A DNA stretch of 39,471 bases from Acanthaster planci. Lineage: Eukaryota > Echinodermata > Asteroidea > Valvatida > Acanthasteridae. Below are positions 23,401 to 36,097 of the stretch, piece by piece. The stretch spans positions 873,287 through 912,757 of the forward strand of contig NW_019091401.1 in NCBI RefSeq assembly GCF_001949145.1, given 5' to 3'. The notes under the pieces are model-generated. The model was not told the origin of the DNA and did not search any database. It saw only the letters and a program-made list of their open reading frames with translations. The position numbers and the translations under genes are program-made. Every line of letters begins with the position of its first letter. Positions within the stretch are counted from its first letter, which is position 1.

Positions 23401-24221
23401 TGAGTGTTACAGAATATTAAACTGAAGCTCCTGTGAAGGAATATCTTTGTTCATAGTTTTACCTGAAAGGGGAATGATATTACATGGATGTATCAACGAC
23501 TGCAGTTTGATTGTGGTTGTCAGGGTTACCAAACAAACAAACTTCCATGGTAGCATTCTGAAACTGATAGATGTACTGGCCATTCTGATGTTAGAGTCAG
23601 CAGTAGAATTGCTGTTGAAGGTGTGATTGATTTGATTTCTTGATATTATAGGGCCACGCAAGGCAAGGGAAGTATACAGACACTTCGGCAAGGCACCAGG
23701 AACCCCCCACGCTCACACCAAGTAAGTGTAGAGCTGTCAATTCAGACATGCATCTTATTCAGTGAAAAATGCACTGCAGGCAATAGCCAACGAAAACCAA
23801 ACACAAAAAGCAGATGTTCCGAAAAAGCTTGAAACATGGTGAAAATTTCCTGTTTGTCTTGAAGTTTTGTTTTCAATAATTTGTCACAAGGAGTGTTTGC
23901 CCATGAATGTTTGAAAAAGACGCCGTCAGTTGTGGTCCTTGCTTTATCTTTGGGACAAAGTTGAATAATTGGTAGCCACTAGGCATGAATAGGTGACATG
24001 GCAATGATCAGTAGTGAAGTAACCTCAATAAAGTTATAAGAAAGTTCATGTTATGTTTATGAGGTTTTCATGATGTTACTGTTTCCCCATAAGGCACTGC
24101 TCATGCACTCTGTTTTAAAATGTTGATTTCTTTGTCCTTCTGCAGGCCATACGTGCGCTCAAAGGGAAGGAAGTTTGAGCGGGCTCGTGGAAAGCGTTCC
24201 AGCCGAGGATACAAGAACTAG
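20493..24221 (+). CDS. RPL18: 60S ribosomal protein L18 (eL18), 7 exons
   Basis: Structural protein of the large cytosolic ribosomal subunit. Coding exons: 20493-20495 (the ATG alone), 20627-20713, 21702-21809, 22205-22303, 22788-22911, 23652-23721 and 24146-24221. All introns are GT-AG and in phase, giving 188 residues, the same as human eL18. Diagnostic stretches: [64 protein letters not shown]-type segment (here [13 protein letters not shown]), [20 protein letters not shown] and the end [16 protein letters not shown]...SSRGYKN. A first coding exon holding only the start codon next to a TOP-like start is typical of ribosomal protein genes. It is divergent from RRS1. I looked for box C/D snoRNAs in its introns and saw none I could support. 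Confidence 0.97.
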
Positions 24222-24544
24222 TCAGCCTTTCAAATAACCAACAAAGCATCATTATTATGGAAATCTCCCGAAATCAAAGTAGTTACTATGTGCTCATCAC
24301 AATCTGAACATCTGTAACAAAGTCTTGAAAACAAAAGTTCAGTTGCAACCAGCGGAACACAGTTTTGGGTTTCTTTTCTCATTAAAAGTGCCATTTACTC
24401 TTTCAAATTACCAAGGTTTTAGATAAAGCAGTTCAGAGAAACTAAAATGATGCATTTCAAGTACTTTCTTGAGCTGTGTGGGGAGGTTGAGCATTATTGT
24501 GTGTTACCCATGCATCTACCCTTGCTGTGAGCAGAACCATTGAT

Positions 24545-24550
24545 AATAAA
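24545..24550 (+). terminator. Polyadenylation signal of RPL18 (AATAAA)
   Basis: AATAAA about 325 bases after the RPL18 stop, followed within about 30 bases by a GT-rich stretch (TTGTGTCCGTGTC). No other exact AATAAA is seen in between. Confidence 0.6.
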
Positions 24551-24964
24551 AAGAAGTTGGCAGAAGGTATTAATTGTGTCCGTGTCTTTAATTATTTGTG
24601 TTTCTTCCAAGAATTGAGCTTGTAATTTGCTTTTATGATGAGAGAAAATGTACACTGACGGCGAAGGGATCTCTCAAAGGAAATTAATATTTGGCTTGTG
24701 TGCCCGGATTGCCTTCATACTGTGGTATCACACAAGCCCAAATTTGATAACCTTGTAAATACATGTACACGCATTAGTCAACTTAAAAAAAAAATTGAAC
24801 ATGAAAAACAACAAATGAATTGTGGATCAAAATGAGTATAATCAGCAAGTCTAGCCAAATGAAGAAAACCACTTCGGAGATGCAAAGTTTGTTGGCCATT
24901 TTGCCCAGAGGAAAGTTTTTAGTGAAAAGTTCCTTCTGGTTGAAGTTAGGCCACGCCTACACTA

Positions 24965-25211
24965 GACGTCATGCCGGGTCACCTTCGGTGACGTCGCGAT
25001 CGAGCGTGGTCGCACCATGGGGGCCGGGAAAAACGAAGTGTTTTTTCCCCATCTACTTGTACGCTCCTTCCTTAGTAACACAACCAACTTTACACGAAAA
25101 TTGAAATTGGACCCAGCATACTATTATGTGTGCGACGGCGTTCCATAGATCTGGACGCGAAAAACATAGTGACTTTGTTTCCGGGTACGTACAGCAGGCG
25201 AAATGGTGTAG
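24965..25211 (+). promoter_or_regulatory. Probable promoter and leader of the JmjC gene: two CRE/ATF-like sites and a two-codon upstream ORF
   Basis: GACGTCAT (24965-24972) and TGACGTCG (24989-24996) lie in a CpG-rich patch about 290-320 bases before the JmjC start codon. An upstream ATG GTG TAG (25203-25211) would be a two-codon reading frame if transcription starts before it. The transcription start is not placed. Confidence 0.35.
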
Positions 25212-25283
25212 CTTTTTCAGTGAGAAGTTGTTCTGGAAGACATATATTTAGTTGCTAGAGCCTAGGCCCACTTGGTGTTTAAC

Positions 25284-28049
25284 ATGAGTTCCAACGGCAA
25301 ACATGGTGTCCCTAAGGGACTAAACAAAGAAAAGCTGTGCCAAAAACTTACAGAAGAAATCACTAAACTAAAAGAAAAGTCGTGTGGACGTGGCCTGTCT
25401 AATGCAGAAGTTGTCGACTTTCTCACCCGTTTAAGACATCCTCGGCGTGAACCCGCTGGCATCGGAGCGAAGGTTCGGTGGCTTGCACTTACCGTCTTCT
25501 TCCCTATCGCAGTAGGACTCCTGCTCATCTACGCTCGTCACGAGATCGTTGCATACTTCGTCGAGGACCCTTGCCTGATCGGCAGCAATTTTATCCTGTC
25601 CGAGGTGGGCAGGCCATTGGCGTCGTGCGAGCTGTGTCGCAACCTGACGGCTGTGCCGGTGTACGACACGATCACACCGGCTGAGTTTGTGGCCAAGCAC
25701 GCTTACAACATCCGACCGGCTCTCATCACCGGGGCTACTACGACGTGGACTGCCATGGAGACGTTTAGCTTCAATTACTTCAAGGAACTCTATACAAGCC
25801 ACCCCGAAGCTTTGCAGGCGGTCGAGGAGGAATGTCAGTTTTTCCCGTACAACACGGAGTTTACATCACTGGAAGAAGCCTTCAAAATGTCTCCGGAAAG
25901 AGCAGCTCTCAAAGAAGGGGAGAGAAATTGGTATTTTGGCTGGTAAGTATAGGCCTAACTTACCTGAAGGTTACTACGAAACATCTTTTGAAAGCAGAAA
26001 GTGAGGAACAAAATTAAGTAAACTTTGTTCAGATCAGTTTCCAGTGTGGAGACAATTATAAGTACAAATGTGTGGCCTGAAAAAAATTTGTTTATTAAGC
26101 CAATTTTTTTGTTGGGGGAGTGAGATGTTTTTGAGCAAAGTGCAAGAATGAGGCAGTGTGCCAGTTTGACTTTATTTCCTGTTTTTTTAATTGCCAGGAG
26201 CAATTGTGATCCCCTGGTGGCTGCCGAGCTTCGCCGGCATTACCAGAGACCCTACTTTCTGCCAGACAGCTCTGAGTCTAGTGCTCTGGATTGGATATTC
26301 ATGGGAGGGGCAGGCAGAGGAGCTGGAATCCATGTAGGTCTAATCACGGAGCTATTAAACACATTGCCTATTTGGCGCTGTTCTGCAGATGCTGCGTGCA
26401 TGAGCCGAGGTTTTTGCACTACAGAGAAAATATCTGCTATAGTCAATGCTATACATACACCTGGAAAAGTTTTATGCACATTAAATTTACTGAACAGTAT
26501 TTAATACAAAATCTGCCAAGGTGCCATTTCCACCGTGCTTTGTGTAGTAAATATAGGTTCGCTTACATTTATTTTTGTGTGAGCAAACACAAGTCGTGAA
26601 TCTGTCACATACAGTGTACATTGTACATTGTTGTACGTGGCGTGACTTTATGGCCATGATCAACGGATATTCCTATTAAATATAATTGGCAAGCAAGTAT
26701 TTTTGTGCTAAGTTTGATTTCTCTAATTAGGCTTGCCCATATTATCCAGTTTAGGACATTTTGAGGACTTGTTAATGCACAACTGTGCTCGTATCTTTTA
26801 CAACCAAGTTGAAAGTTGAACTTCAGCACCACGTAATCCGACACCATATCTCGAGCTGTACTTCCTTGAAATAACTAGACACACATGCAAAACACTGGAT
26901 GATATATTTACCGTTTATGTGTGCAGCGACTATCATGCTCCTGAAGTTAAAAAGAAAGTTCATGACATGTTTTTCAACTTCAGAATCATTGTTCATGGTG
27001 TTGTCAATATTATATTGGACTGTTTTTATGCAACACCCCATAACAACAGGTGGATTAGTTATGACCAGTTTACTTGTACAGTTAATGGAAATCCCTAAAG
27101 TGCAGACTTGAAGGAAAAACAAGCGATTCTCATGAAACATCATTGCACTCTCTGCTCAAAAAAACTGTGATAATCTCTCCGCTGACTTTCCCCACCTTTA
27201 GACCTACAGGTACCATATACAGAGCTGAAAAAGAGAATCATGTTGAAAATGCAGTGATGCAGGACCTGTGAAACACCAGGGTTTCTGTAGCCATAATTGT
27301 TGTCAAAATGACTTTCCACTTGACTGTACACTGCAACAGTTCTAACTCATAACCACTGCGGCATTTGGTTGCATAAATGCGTCAACATGATGTTGCATTT
27401 CTGTAGCTAGACAACGTGGCCAAACCGTCGTGGCAAGCTCAGTTATCCGGCAGGAAGACGTGGACGCTGATTCCATTACCGGAGTGTGAAGATATCTGCC
27501 ACACACTGAAGGTGACGGTCAACACAGGCGATATCAGTAAGTGAGAACCAGGAAGCAAAGTGGATATTAATCTTCATTTGTATGCATGAATGTATTTGAT
27601 TTTAAACAGGGAAGAAAAGATATTAATTCATGTACACGTATGTGACACTCCAGTTAAAAAAAGAAAAAACAAATTCTGCTAATGTTGCCCAAAGGAAGAT
27701 TGCAGAATTTTCAAAGCAGGCAGTGTCCAATGAATGAAGTAAACATTCACTTTTGAAGTTATTTTTCATGCCCATTAGCAGACTGGATACAGAAACTGAG
27801 ATGTGTCCAGCTGTGTACACTGTTGGTCGTAAATTTCGTAACCACTTTTTCCGAAACACACACTACAATAGTCACTATAGTTCGATCAGTGGAGACTACA
27901 TTAAAAACTGGCTGAAAACTTTTTTTAATTTGTCCAAAATGTTTTTCTTTGAATGATAACCAGTTGTCCTGGATACCAATCAGTGGTACCACACCACGCA
28001 AATCCATCCAGGTAAAATCAGCATCACCATCGGCTCCGAGTTTGACTGA
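25284..28049 (+). CDS. Single-pass membrane JmjC/cupin-like 2-oxoglutarate oxygenase, 4 exons
   Basis: Predicted Fe(II)/2-oxoglutarate-dependent oxygenase of the JmjC/Cupin_8 type. Coding exons: 25284-25942, 26198-26333, 27407-27536 and 27964-28049, with GT-AG introns in phase, giving 336 residues. The N-terminal 65 residues are basic and hydrophilic. One membrane span lies at about 66-84 (WLALTVFFPIAVGLLLIYA), and charge bias suggests an N-in, C-lumen topology. The catalytic domain follows. RPALITG (144-150) is the usual entry strand. The iron ligands are H265-L-D267 and H318 (WYHTT). K282 in SGRKTWTLIP aligns with the 2-oxoglutarate-binding lysine of FIH. The protein ends KISITIGSEFD, the last cupin strand. 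Cys97, Cys115 and Cys118 could form disulfides. The layout recalls lumenal JMJD8-type proteins, but the domain retains a full HxD...H triad. Substrate unknown. The start was chosen at 25284 (AACATGAG); the GTG at 25272 is in frame but not a normal start. Confidence 0.82.
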
Positions 28050-28167
28050 AGACTGGTGCCCAAGCATCTTGGACAACTCAGCCCTGCTTCCTACCACAGT
28101 CTGCTGCTTGCCATTGGCATGGATTCCTGCTAGCTGCCGTAATATTTATCTGTCTTTGTCTTTGCAG

Positions 28168-28223
28168 CCATCTCCGTTTGTACTGGACGGTTTGAAGTAG
28201 TACACAGTAAAGAAATTTGCTAA
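28168..28223 (+). other. Possible alternative last exon of the JmjC gene
   Basis: A very good acceptor (polypyrimidine tract then TTTGCAG|CC) precedes a short frame that ends at TAA 28221-28223. It is phase-compatible in two ways. It can follow exon 3 (A + CC), or a cryptic donor inside exon 4 (CCAG|GTAAAA, exon end 28011). The second route replaces the last strand (KISITIGSEFD) with ISVCTGRFEVVHSKEIC. The first route would delete H318 and so the iron site. Confidence 0.3.
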
Positions 28224-30229
28224 GCTCAGAAAATGTTTCCGTTGCAAAAAAGGTTACCAGCCAAGGTTCCATGCAAAATATCTTGAGATACTCAAGACTG
28301 CTTGTCTGCTAATTTTCACCACCTTTTTTTCAATATTAAACAGAAATACATAGACTCTCGTGAAACGAATGTAGATTATGCTCAGTTCAGGCTAAACAAC
28401 ACATCTGTGAAAAATGGTGACAATTTATCACCAGTCCCCAAAGCTGCATATTCCTATGTGGATTGTCACATCTTCCACTTAAAACCCTTTTGGCATATTT
28501 ACTCCGCACTTTACTAACTGAGCCCTAATATCCATGTCATCTTTGGTCTAAGGTGCCCAGTTATGGTTTCCAGTTTCCATATTTTTTTTGTTTTTGGTTC
28601 ATTTTTTTCCCTGTCTTATCCACCTGTGTTTGTTTTGGAATAGTAAATTGCCAGCCACACCATTAAGTGTTGGCTTCTGGTGGGACTCCACAGTGGGTCC
28701 GTCCTGGGGAGAAGAGAGCAGCACTGCAGTATTGCGACCCTGCTGGCTGACGACAGAAAACCTCAATAAATTGATTTTAACACAACCACTTAAGCTTGTC
28801 CAACATCCGTTGATTGCACGTGGCAACAGACATTGTAAAGCCCATAGGGAAATCTGCACTTTACCCAAGTTGACTTATCTCCCCAGTCCATTAATGTACT
28901 TCGCATTTCTGAAATGTGTGCGTATGATTGGGCAGTTAAATAGTGGTCCCTATTGACATTATACTAAAATGGGAACAGACATGTATAATGGTCAAACCAT
29001 GGTCGAACAGACTTACTGAAATTGAGAAATTATAATGCAAAGCAAGATGTTGGAACAGACTGTCTGTACTAACTCTGTATTTTCCTACAGAAACTGTGTT
29101 AAGCAAATGGCACATTGTATCTCATTATTGTTGCTTGTAAACCTTGTCATTTGTTTGTGCATTATGTTCAGTTGAAGTAACAAAAGCGCTCAGAATCTAC
29201 AAAAAGGTGGAGCCTGAGCTCAGTGAATGCTGTACATTCCAAGAAAAACAATATACTAAGATTCCGATTTCAAATCAGAGGCTGCAGAGTCATCCGTTGT
29301 ACCCAAATTCAGCATCCGGGATACGCTCTCATTCAGCCAATTGCAGCTACATGATTATCCCCACTAAACCAATGAACTGTAGCAACCCCGTGCACTGTGC
29401 ATCTTGTCAATGCTTCCATGCACTTCCCACCTATAAAAATTAACTGCCACTACCGACAGCAGTTTCCAAAGTGTGTCTGTAGACACATCACTGGAAATGG
29501 CCTTTTATTGATTTCATCTGTAAATGACAGCTTGCTTGAAAGAAATGCATCTTTAAACCAAGTATGCTTTATAAGAGTAATTTCATCAGCTACTTTATGG
29601 AAAGCTGCAAATGTGACACTACTTTTAATTGTACTTTATTACAACTTATGAAGTCATGTACATGTATACTCTCTTTGTTGAATGTGCAGAATTAGAGCCG
29701 CAGGCTCTAGTGACTGGAGCAATTTTAGAGGACAGAGCACTGCCAAGAGATGTGACAATCAAGCTAGACTTTTGGGGGAGGGGGCGCAGTGCATTATGGG
29801 AAAGGTCAATAACTTCCTGAACTGTTGGAGTGTATGCATTTTCCACCTTCTCTGAAATTACATAGTTGTGTGAAGACTTTCAGAACAGGTGCTTCTATTT
29901 TGTATTAAATGTGTGTTGGTTGCTTGTGCCTGAAAGGTGCATACGTGTAGATAACACTGGACTATTCACAGTTTATTGGCATACATGTAAACATTGAAAA
30001 TTAAAGTATTTTTCTTTCCAATTGATGGCCAAGTTGTTAGCTTGATGAACACTACTTGTTTTAGGGGTTCATGTTGCCACTTTCAGAAGGCTGCGACACC
30101 ATTGTTACACCAAAGAGCAAATCAGTAGGACAAAATACACTTAGTTTCAATAAAGTAAAGCTACATTCAAAGACTGACAAAAGCAGTCATGTGATACATA
30201 TAAAAACTGAAAATGAGTTTATAACTACC
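28224..30229. other. No gene seen; includes AATAAA at 28765-28770
   Basis: AT-rich sequence without credible exons. AATAAA at 28765-28770 may end the JmjC transcript (3' UTR of about 715 bases). A GTGCATTATGGGAA element at 29789-29802 reads TTCCCATAATGCAC on the minus strand. It shares twelve bases with the RPL18 promoter motif. Confidence 0.4.
29789..29802 (-). promoter_or_regulatory. ZNF143/Staf-like motif TTCCCATAATGCAC
   Basis: Minus-strand reading matches the core of the vertebrate ZNF143 binding motif (TTCCCA-nnATGC type) and sits next to a GC-rich run. It shares CCCATAATGCAC with 20447-20458 in the RPL18/RRS1 promoter. No gene start is evident here. Confidence 0.35.
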
Positions 30230-33200
30230 TTTATTTAAAATTCTATTCATACGAACAGTCACCATACAAAAATGCAGTAACAAAAAAGAAAAACTATACT
30301 TAATGTACCAGTGCAATCAAATGCAATCTTTTTATTGTTTGCAGTTCATCAAAGCTACGCACTTTAAAGTCTATCGCCATTGCAGTTCAAATATTTGACT
30401 GTGTACAGATGCATCCCGCTGCACACACTCTGTATTCTCAGAGAACCACCATGGCGAAACATTGGTGGGTGTGTGGCTTCTCGTAAGGTCTCATTAATTT
30501 GGCATTTGGCTACGTGTGAGGTATGAATTGATGGTCACTGAGTAATTGATGTCAGAAGTTGATGATGGGAATCACAAGATGGATACCAACACAATGCAGT
30601 CTGATGCTGACCTGAGTGAATTGGACAGAAGGGATCAGAGCCACAGTGATCTACAGAACTGAAAATAGCAGCTGAAAAGCCTGATGTCAGGAAGCTTTCA
30701 AAAGCTACCACCCCCCCAAAAAGCACCGTGTGCAGAGGGCCATTTTCACAAAGTATCCAGTATTTCACAGTGATTAATGCACTGTACAATTTACCTTGCT
30801 TGTGCTTGTCTTTTTTTTCCATTTTTAGCAAAATCTTCACTGCAGTTATTTTTCTTTCCCATCTATACCTGCAACCCATTTTTGTAACAGCTTTGCCCTT
30901 TTGTCTACTTTGGCGAAATTCATTGAACTCAATTCCCTGTCACATCAAATAAAACTCACTTGCACCTCCAAGCAGTAACTCAAAGTAATTTCCCGACTGA
31001 CAGGATTAGTCCAAAACATACAAAATTAATTCATATGTATCACAAAAAACCCTTGACACTGCATGAAGAATGCAATATTACCGAAAATGAAAATTTTCAA
31101 TCAACTGGTCCCTAAACATTAAAAAGCAAAGAATGACCAAAGCCAACATTGGGTAAAGATACACATAAATCAAGAATCAAGTCATCGTTTAAAATCAAAG
31201 CATTCATTTTATTCATCAGTTGTCGCCAATGGTTAAGACTAATTCATAAAACGCTGATGTGTAATACCATGACAACCATGTACGTGGGCAAGCAGTCATG
31301 TCGGTGCATTTTGTCCATGCGGTAATTCACGTGTGACCATGAATGCATTTCAGGCACCACTTATCTGATCTTCTATCTTCCCTGACATTAGTGCAAAGGC
31401 ATCTTCCCTGATAATTATCTCCAAGTCTTCCCGCTTGCAGTTCACTACGGCACAAAAGCTAAAAGATGGATTCTGAAATGGGTCTTATGTCTCCTGCCAA
31501 AAAAGGGAAGATTGTTAAAAGGGGGAGCAAATGAAAGAGCAAGAGGATTGAAAAGGAAAGGTGACAGGAAGAACAGCACAATTTGCCTGAAAGCTCCCCC
31601 TTCCAGCTGAAAAAAAATCCTGGTGACACCCATGCCACTCACAAACAGTACAGCACACCTAACTTTTCCAAAGCCTGTATTTAAAGTCAAGTCTACAAAT
31701 GAAATTATGATTAGTAATGGTTTATTTCAAGTAAATGTACATGAATGAACAAATAAATAGACCTTGGTCAAATACGACCCATATGCATAATTGTTACTAC
31801 TGTTAGTTAAATTCTGTTAAGAAATTAGACGAGCGTCACTCACATTAGTTTGAAGTAGGTACATGTGCATGGATAGGTACTGTTTACTGATTAACAATCT
31901 AAGATGCTCTTCAATTAAATATACGCATATTACAAACAAGTCTTTTGCAGTTTGCCCCTGTAAAACAAGTTGTTCCACGTTCAGGCCAAATGCTAGACTT
32001 CGGGTTTGGATTTTAGGAAATGAAAAGGCAACTTAAGTGGAAAGTGAAATGTGTAACAACCAAATTTTAAAGAAAACGGTAAGATAATGAGGTGACATCA
32101 ATTTCAACTACTCAAGAAATGGACAGATGCTAGATTTTCCTCATGGTCCCAAAATAAAATCAGCAGTTGACATGGACACACACTTGACAAATTCTGCACG
32201 ATTTCAGCCGGTGATTTTTGTGCTGAAATGGTAGACTACATGGCGGCAAGCAGTGTTTGGGATCAGGCAAGAGCAAATACCATGAGGCACTTATCCAAGC
32301 ACGCACACCCTCAAGTGCCGGCTTTGGAGACAATGTCTGATAACGTTGGGAGATACCAGGGAAGGTTTCATTTAATCAACCCACCATGAGCTTGGTGAGT
32401 CCCAAGGAAATGACTGATGCCCGTTGACACAACCGCTACTTCAACATCATTTCTCCTTCCTGCATTGCATTTCACAAAGCACTTGCATGTAGATAGTCTT
32501 AACTCAGTTGCAACACACAATATGTCTCAATTTACAATGCAAATTTAACACGAGCTGATTCGCAGAACTTCAAGATGTCTGGAATCTACTGTATTATCCT
32601 TCACAACCACACAAAAGTGTCTTTGGCATCACTGAAACACAAGATGGATCACTTTGGAACCAGTTTGGGGACACGGCAATCAAAATCAAAATGTGGATGG
32701 ACTACATTTGAAAATAGCCCTGCTTACATTACGTAAACACCGTTTCTGAAATACATAGACATTTTGCAAGCTCTTTCACATTTTTGACGCAGTTTATGTT
32801 CGCATTAAAAATCTACCAGCCTATTGTATGATGGATTCCAAGTTGGTCATTGGGTGAAGGTGCGGCTAGGTCATTGGACCAACTCTTATGCATTCCTAAT
32901 TTAAGAGGCAGTTGTGAAAATAATTGCTACGTTAGTCAGTGACAAAAACTGGAAACGCAGAACTTTGCAGATTGGTTTTTTGGGGGGAGGTGCCAATAAA
33001 ACATCACAGAGAAAAGCCATCAGTATCCCATTTGGTACTTTTATTCAAATTTCCAAATGTAAAATGTGGACAACAACAGTTTTGCTTTGCTGAAGGCCCA
33101 AAGCAAAAAGCATATACACTTAAAAGAAAAAAATCATCTAGTCTTGCTTGTTTTTAAAAGTAATACATGTTGCTGTGCCATATATGCCTTCTGATCACTG

Positions 33201-36097
33201 AGTGTCATTTACATGTACAAGTACCTGGCAATGCAACCAAGTGTCAACTGCACTGTAACAATAAATCCCATTACACTTCCAACATACATTAAACAAATTA
33301 ACTGAGGGATAAAAGACCAAAGGACAAAAGAATACCCATCAGTGACCGATGTACATGTACATGAATTATTTAGCGCAGAAAAGATTCAATAAATAACGCT
33401 GATGACAATGTCACGCAAGTTTATTCTTCAGAAATGCAGCCGTGTAAGTATGATGGTCACTGCAGTGACATGTATCCAGGTGTACATGTACGTATGAATC
33501 CTTCGGCAAGTTCTTATATCAACCTTTTTCTATGTATCTCCTCATCGATATTATTTATGCATAAATATAGCAACAAAACAGGAAGCGCTTTGGGGAAGCT
33601 CCTGTTGTACATGCACTTCTGATCCAAGTTTAGTGGTTGACTTAGGAACTGCATACACCAGGATGGATTTAGATCGCAAGCCCTCAGGATATACCTAAGA
33701 ATCTTACATACATGTATATGGGTAATAGCATGCTAATGTTATTTGAGACGTGGTCCGACAAATTGAGTCTTGATTTTTTTGTTTTTCTCAAAACATCTGA
33801 ATGCTTCCTGTACATGCAATGGGAAAAAAAATGGGATATCTTCACTTCCGCATCTCATCTAGACAGGCATATCCTGATAAATGTAGACATTACAATTTAG
33901 GTGACCACGTTGACAGTTCCTAGTAACTTCTACGGTACAAGACTTTTTTGTAAGAGCTCGTAACTTTGTAAGTAGTTATTGTGACTCACTTTGATAAGTT
34001 AAGTCACAATATGTGTGCCTCTACATGATGTCTGTCGGCCTGTCAGTCAAGTACATGTAGGCGTGGCTGTGCTGATCCCTACCATGCTGTCTGCTGCATT
34101 ACAGCCATCCCTTGGCAGGCTCTAAAAACCAAAAAGGGGAAATATTTACAGCATTCAGCTCTCAACTTCCTACCAAGAGACCCTGCAGCGTGTTCCTACA
34201 GCACAAAACAATGATCCTCTTATTTTTTTACAGTCAGCATTCAGAAGTCCTTCAACAAAACCTTGAATTTTCAGTATTCAGCACTAAGTCTTTTTTGTTC
34301 AGACTAGCCACAATGGAACTTACAAGAAGTGTAATCACTTAAACAAAAATTGTGAATACAAAAAAAGCCAAAAAAAAAACCAAAACCACCAGTAACACAA
34401 GCATATCTCTCTGAACCAACACAGGAACTACACAAACATCGTGGCAAAGGCCGGCACAACATGTTTATAATGTACTGCTATTCTACATGTGTAGAGTATC
34501 CATATAAGTCGATTAATACAATGAAAACCAAAAAACACAAATATAATATACTAAAGTAAAAAAGGCCCCCCCAATTTTTTTTTTTATATCTGGAATCTTG
34601 ATTTCCACTTGAGTGCCAACTTCATGCTTGGGTACTCCCTTTACATGAGTGCCATTGCCCTCATGCTGCCACAGCCCATGCAAAGATGCCATGTGATCAT
34701 TGGATCATTCAGCTGATGAGTTGATTGCATGTACATCTACATATGTGTGCATAAACCGGTGCTCATGCATGTGAGCACCAGTGAACAGGCCACTCGAGCA
34801 TCATCTACTGCTTCTGCATTATGGTCCATTGGGGCTCATCAGTCATGATTGTATCACACAAGGGTTGATAAAGGAGAATGCCCCATGTGGCAATATTGTA
34901 CTCATCATTAGAGAAACATGTCCGACACAAGGACAATGTACATGTACATGTGTAACATGTTGAACAGAATGTTGTAAGTAGGACCTACATTTGTACACTG
35001 GGCACACTACTCAATATGATGGACAATCCAATGCTACTAAACATGTACATGTAAGAGACACAGACCACTAGAATTACACAAATGATTGGCAACAATGGTT
35101 GGTTCTAAGCACATAATGCCAAGTTTGCGGTGTCATGTTGCTGTTCATATAAATTCAGAGTAGCACTTTAAACATGCAATCAGTGAAGGTCAAAATATAT
35201 CAATTTACAATGCTAAATGTTAAATTCCTCTGCTGTTGGTAGGTTCTGCACTTGATGCTGCATTTGATATATATTGGATTCTAATCAGCCAATGAGATTC
35301 TACAGTCCAATACCACAATGTAACTAAATGGGATAAGAGTGAAAGGAGCATGTGCCATCCCTTACAGCCCCTCACCCCATATTCCCCTGCATCAATTTTG
35401 GAGAACACAGACTACGTGTATGGCTCTGTATTGTTTGCACAGTACATGTACATACAATAACACAAAAACCCATTAATGCCTTCTCCACTGGATCAAAGTT
35501 CTATACAGTCAGTCAATCCTCAACCTCCATAGCTGTTCCCATGCAAATGTACACCTACAATTGTTCTCCCACTATCAGGTATTATAGGAATATAATTGTG
35601 CGATCTTTCAGACGAATCCTGCGGCATTTCACCGGCCATTCCCAACGGCCCCCTTGATATGGCAGAAAGCATTGTGTTGGGTTTTGTACAGAGTGACTGC
35701 CATGGAACAGTGGTTACATACAATCGTTCTTCTGACTCTGGTGCAGGCCACTGTCAATTACTGGTGTTAGTGTTGCCATGGTCACTGAACTCATATACAT
35801 GTATATTATGGCAATTACCATTACATGTGTGAAAAGAAACTTCAATGCAGTGGTGTATCCACATTCTGACTTGGGAGGGGGACAAAGTGGAAACTTTTTC
35901 TGAAACTGTCCAATTTTTTGCTCCAACCATGAAGGAAAAACTCCCCTCCTCTCTCAGAGGAAGGCACTGCTACTGTTCGTAACATGTTGCTACTATCATT
36001 TCCTTAAAAAAAGAATTAACCGTCCCAAGGGGATCAACTCCCTTCCCCGGCCCTTCACCAAGCTGGCTACACCACTGCTTCACTGCCAGACATCCCA
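30230..36097 (-). other. Probable long 3' UTR of the right-edge minus-strand gene
   Basis: Almost 5.9 kb with no supportable exon. Minus-strand AATAAA signals occur at its far end (30331-30336 and 30230-30235), and others at 31731, 33040 and 33420. The region also has clusters of ATGTACAT palindromes, for example 33349-33362, 34936-34950 and 35041-35052. If the stop at 36098 is right, this could be 3' UTR, ending at any of those signals. A reading frame at 30535-30879 (minus) has no family marks. Confidence 0.35.

Noticed and set aside
20714-24145. Box C/D snoRNAs in RPL18 introns
   Set aside because: Scattered TGATG and CTGA words occur, but none with proper spacing and a terminal stem.
25431-25802. 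123-codon minus-strand frame opposite JmjC exon 1
   Set aside because: Antisense shadow of a GC-richer coding exon; no family marks.
30535-30879. 114-codon minus-strand frame
   Set aside because: No splice context, no recognisable motif, and it lies in the presumed 3' UTR.
35520-35832. Overlapping frames on both strands with somewhat protein-like sequence
   Set aside because: Opposite-strand overlap with no splice sites or family resemblance; most likely chance.
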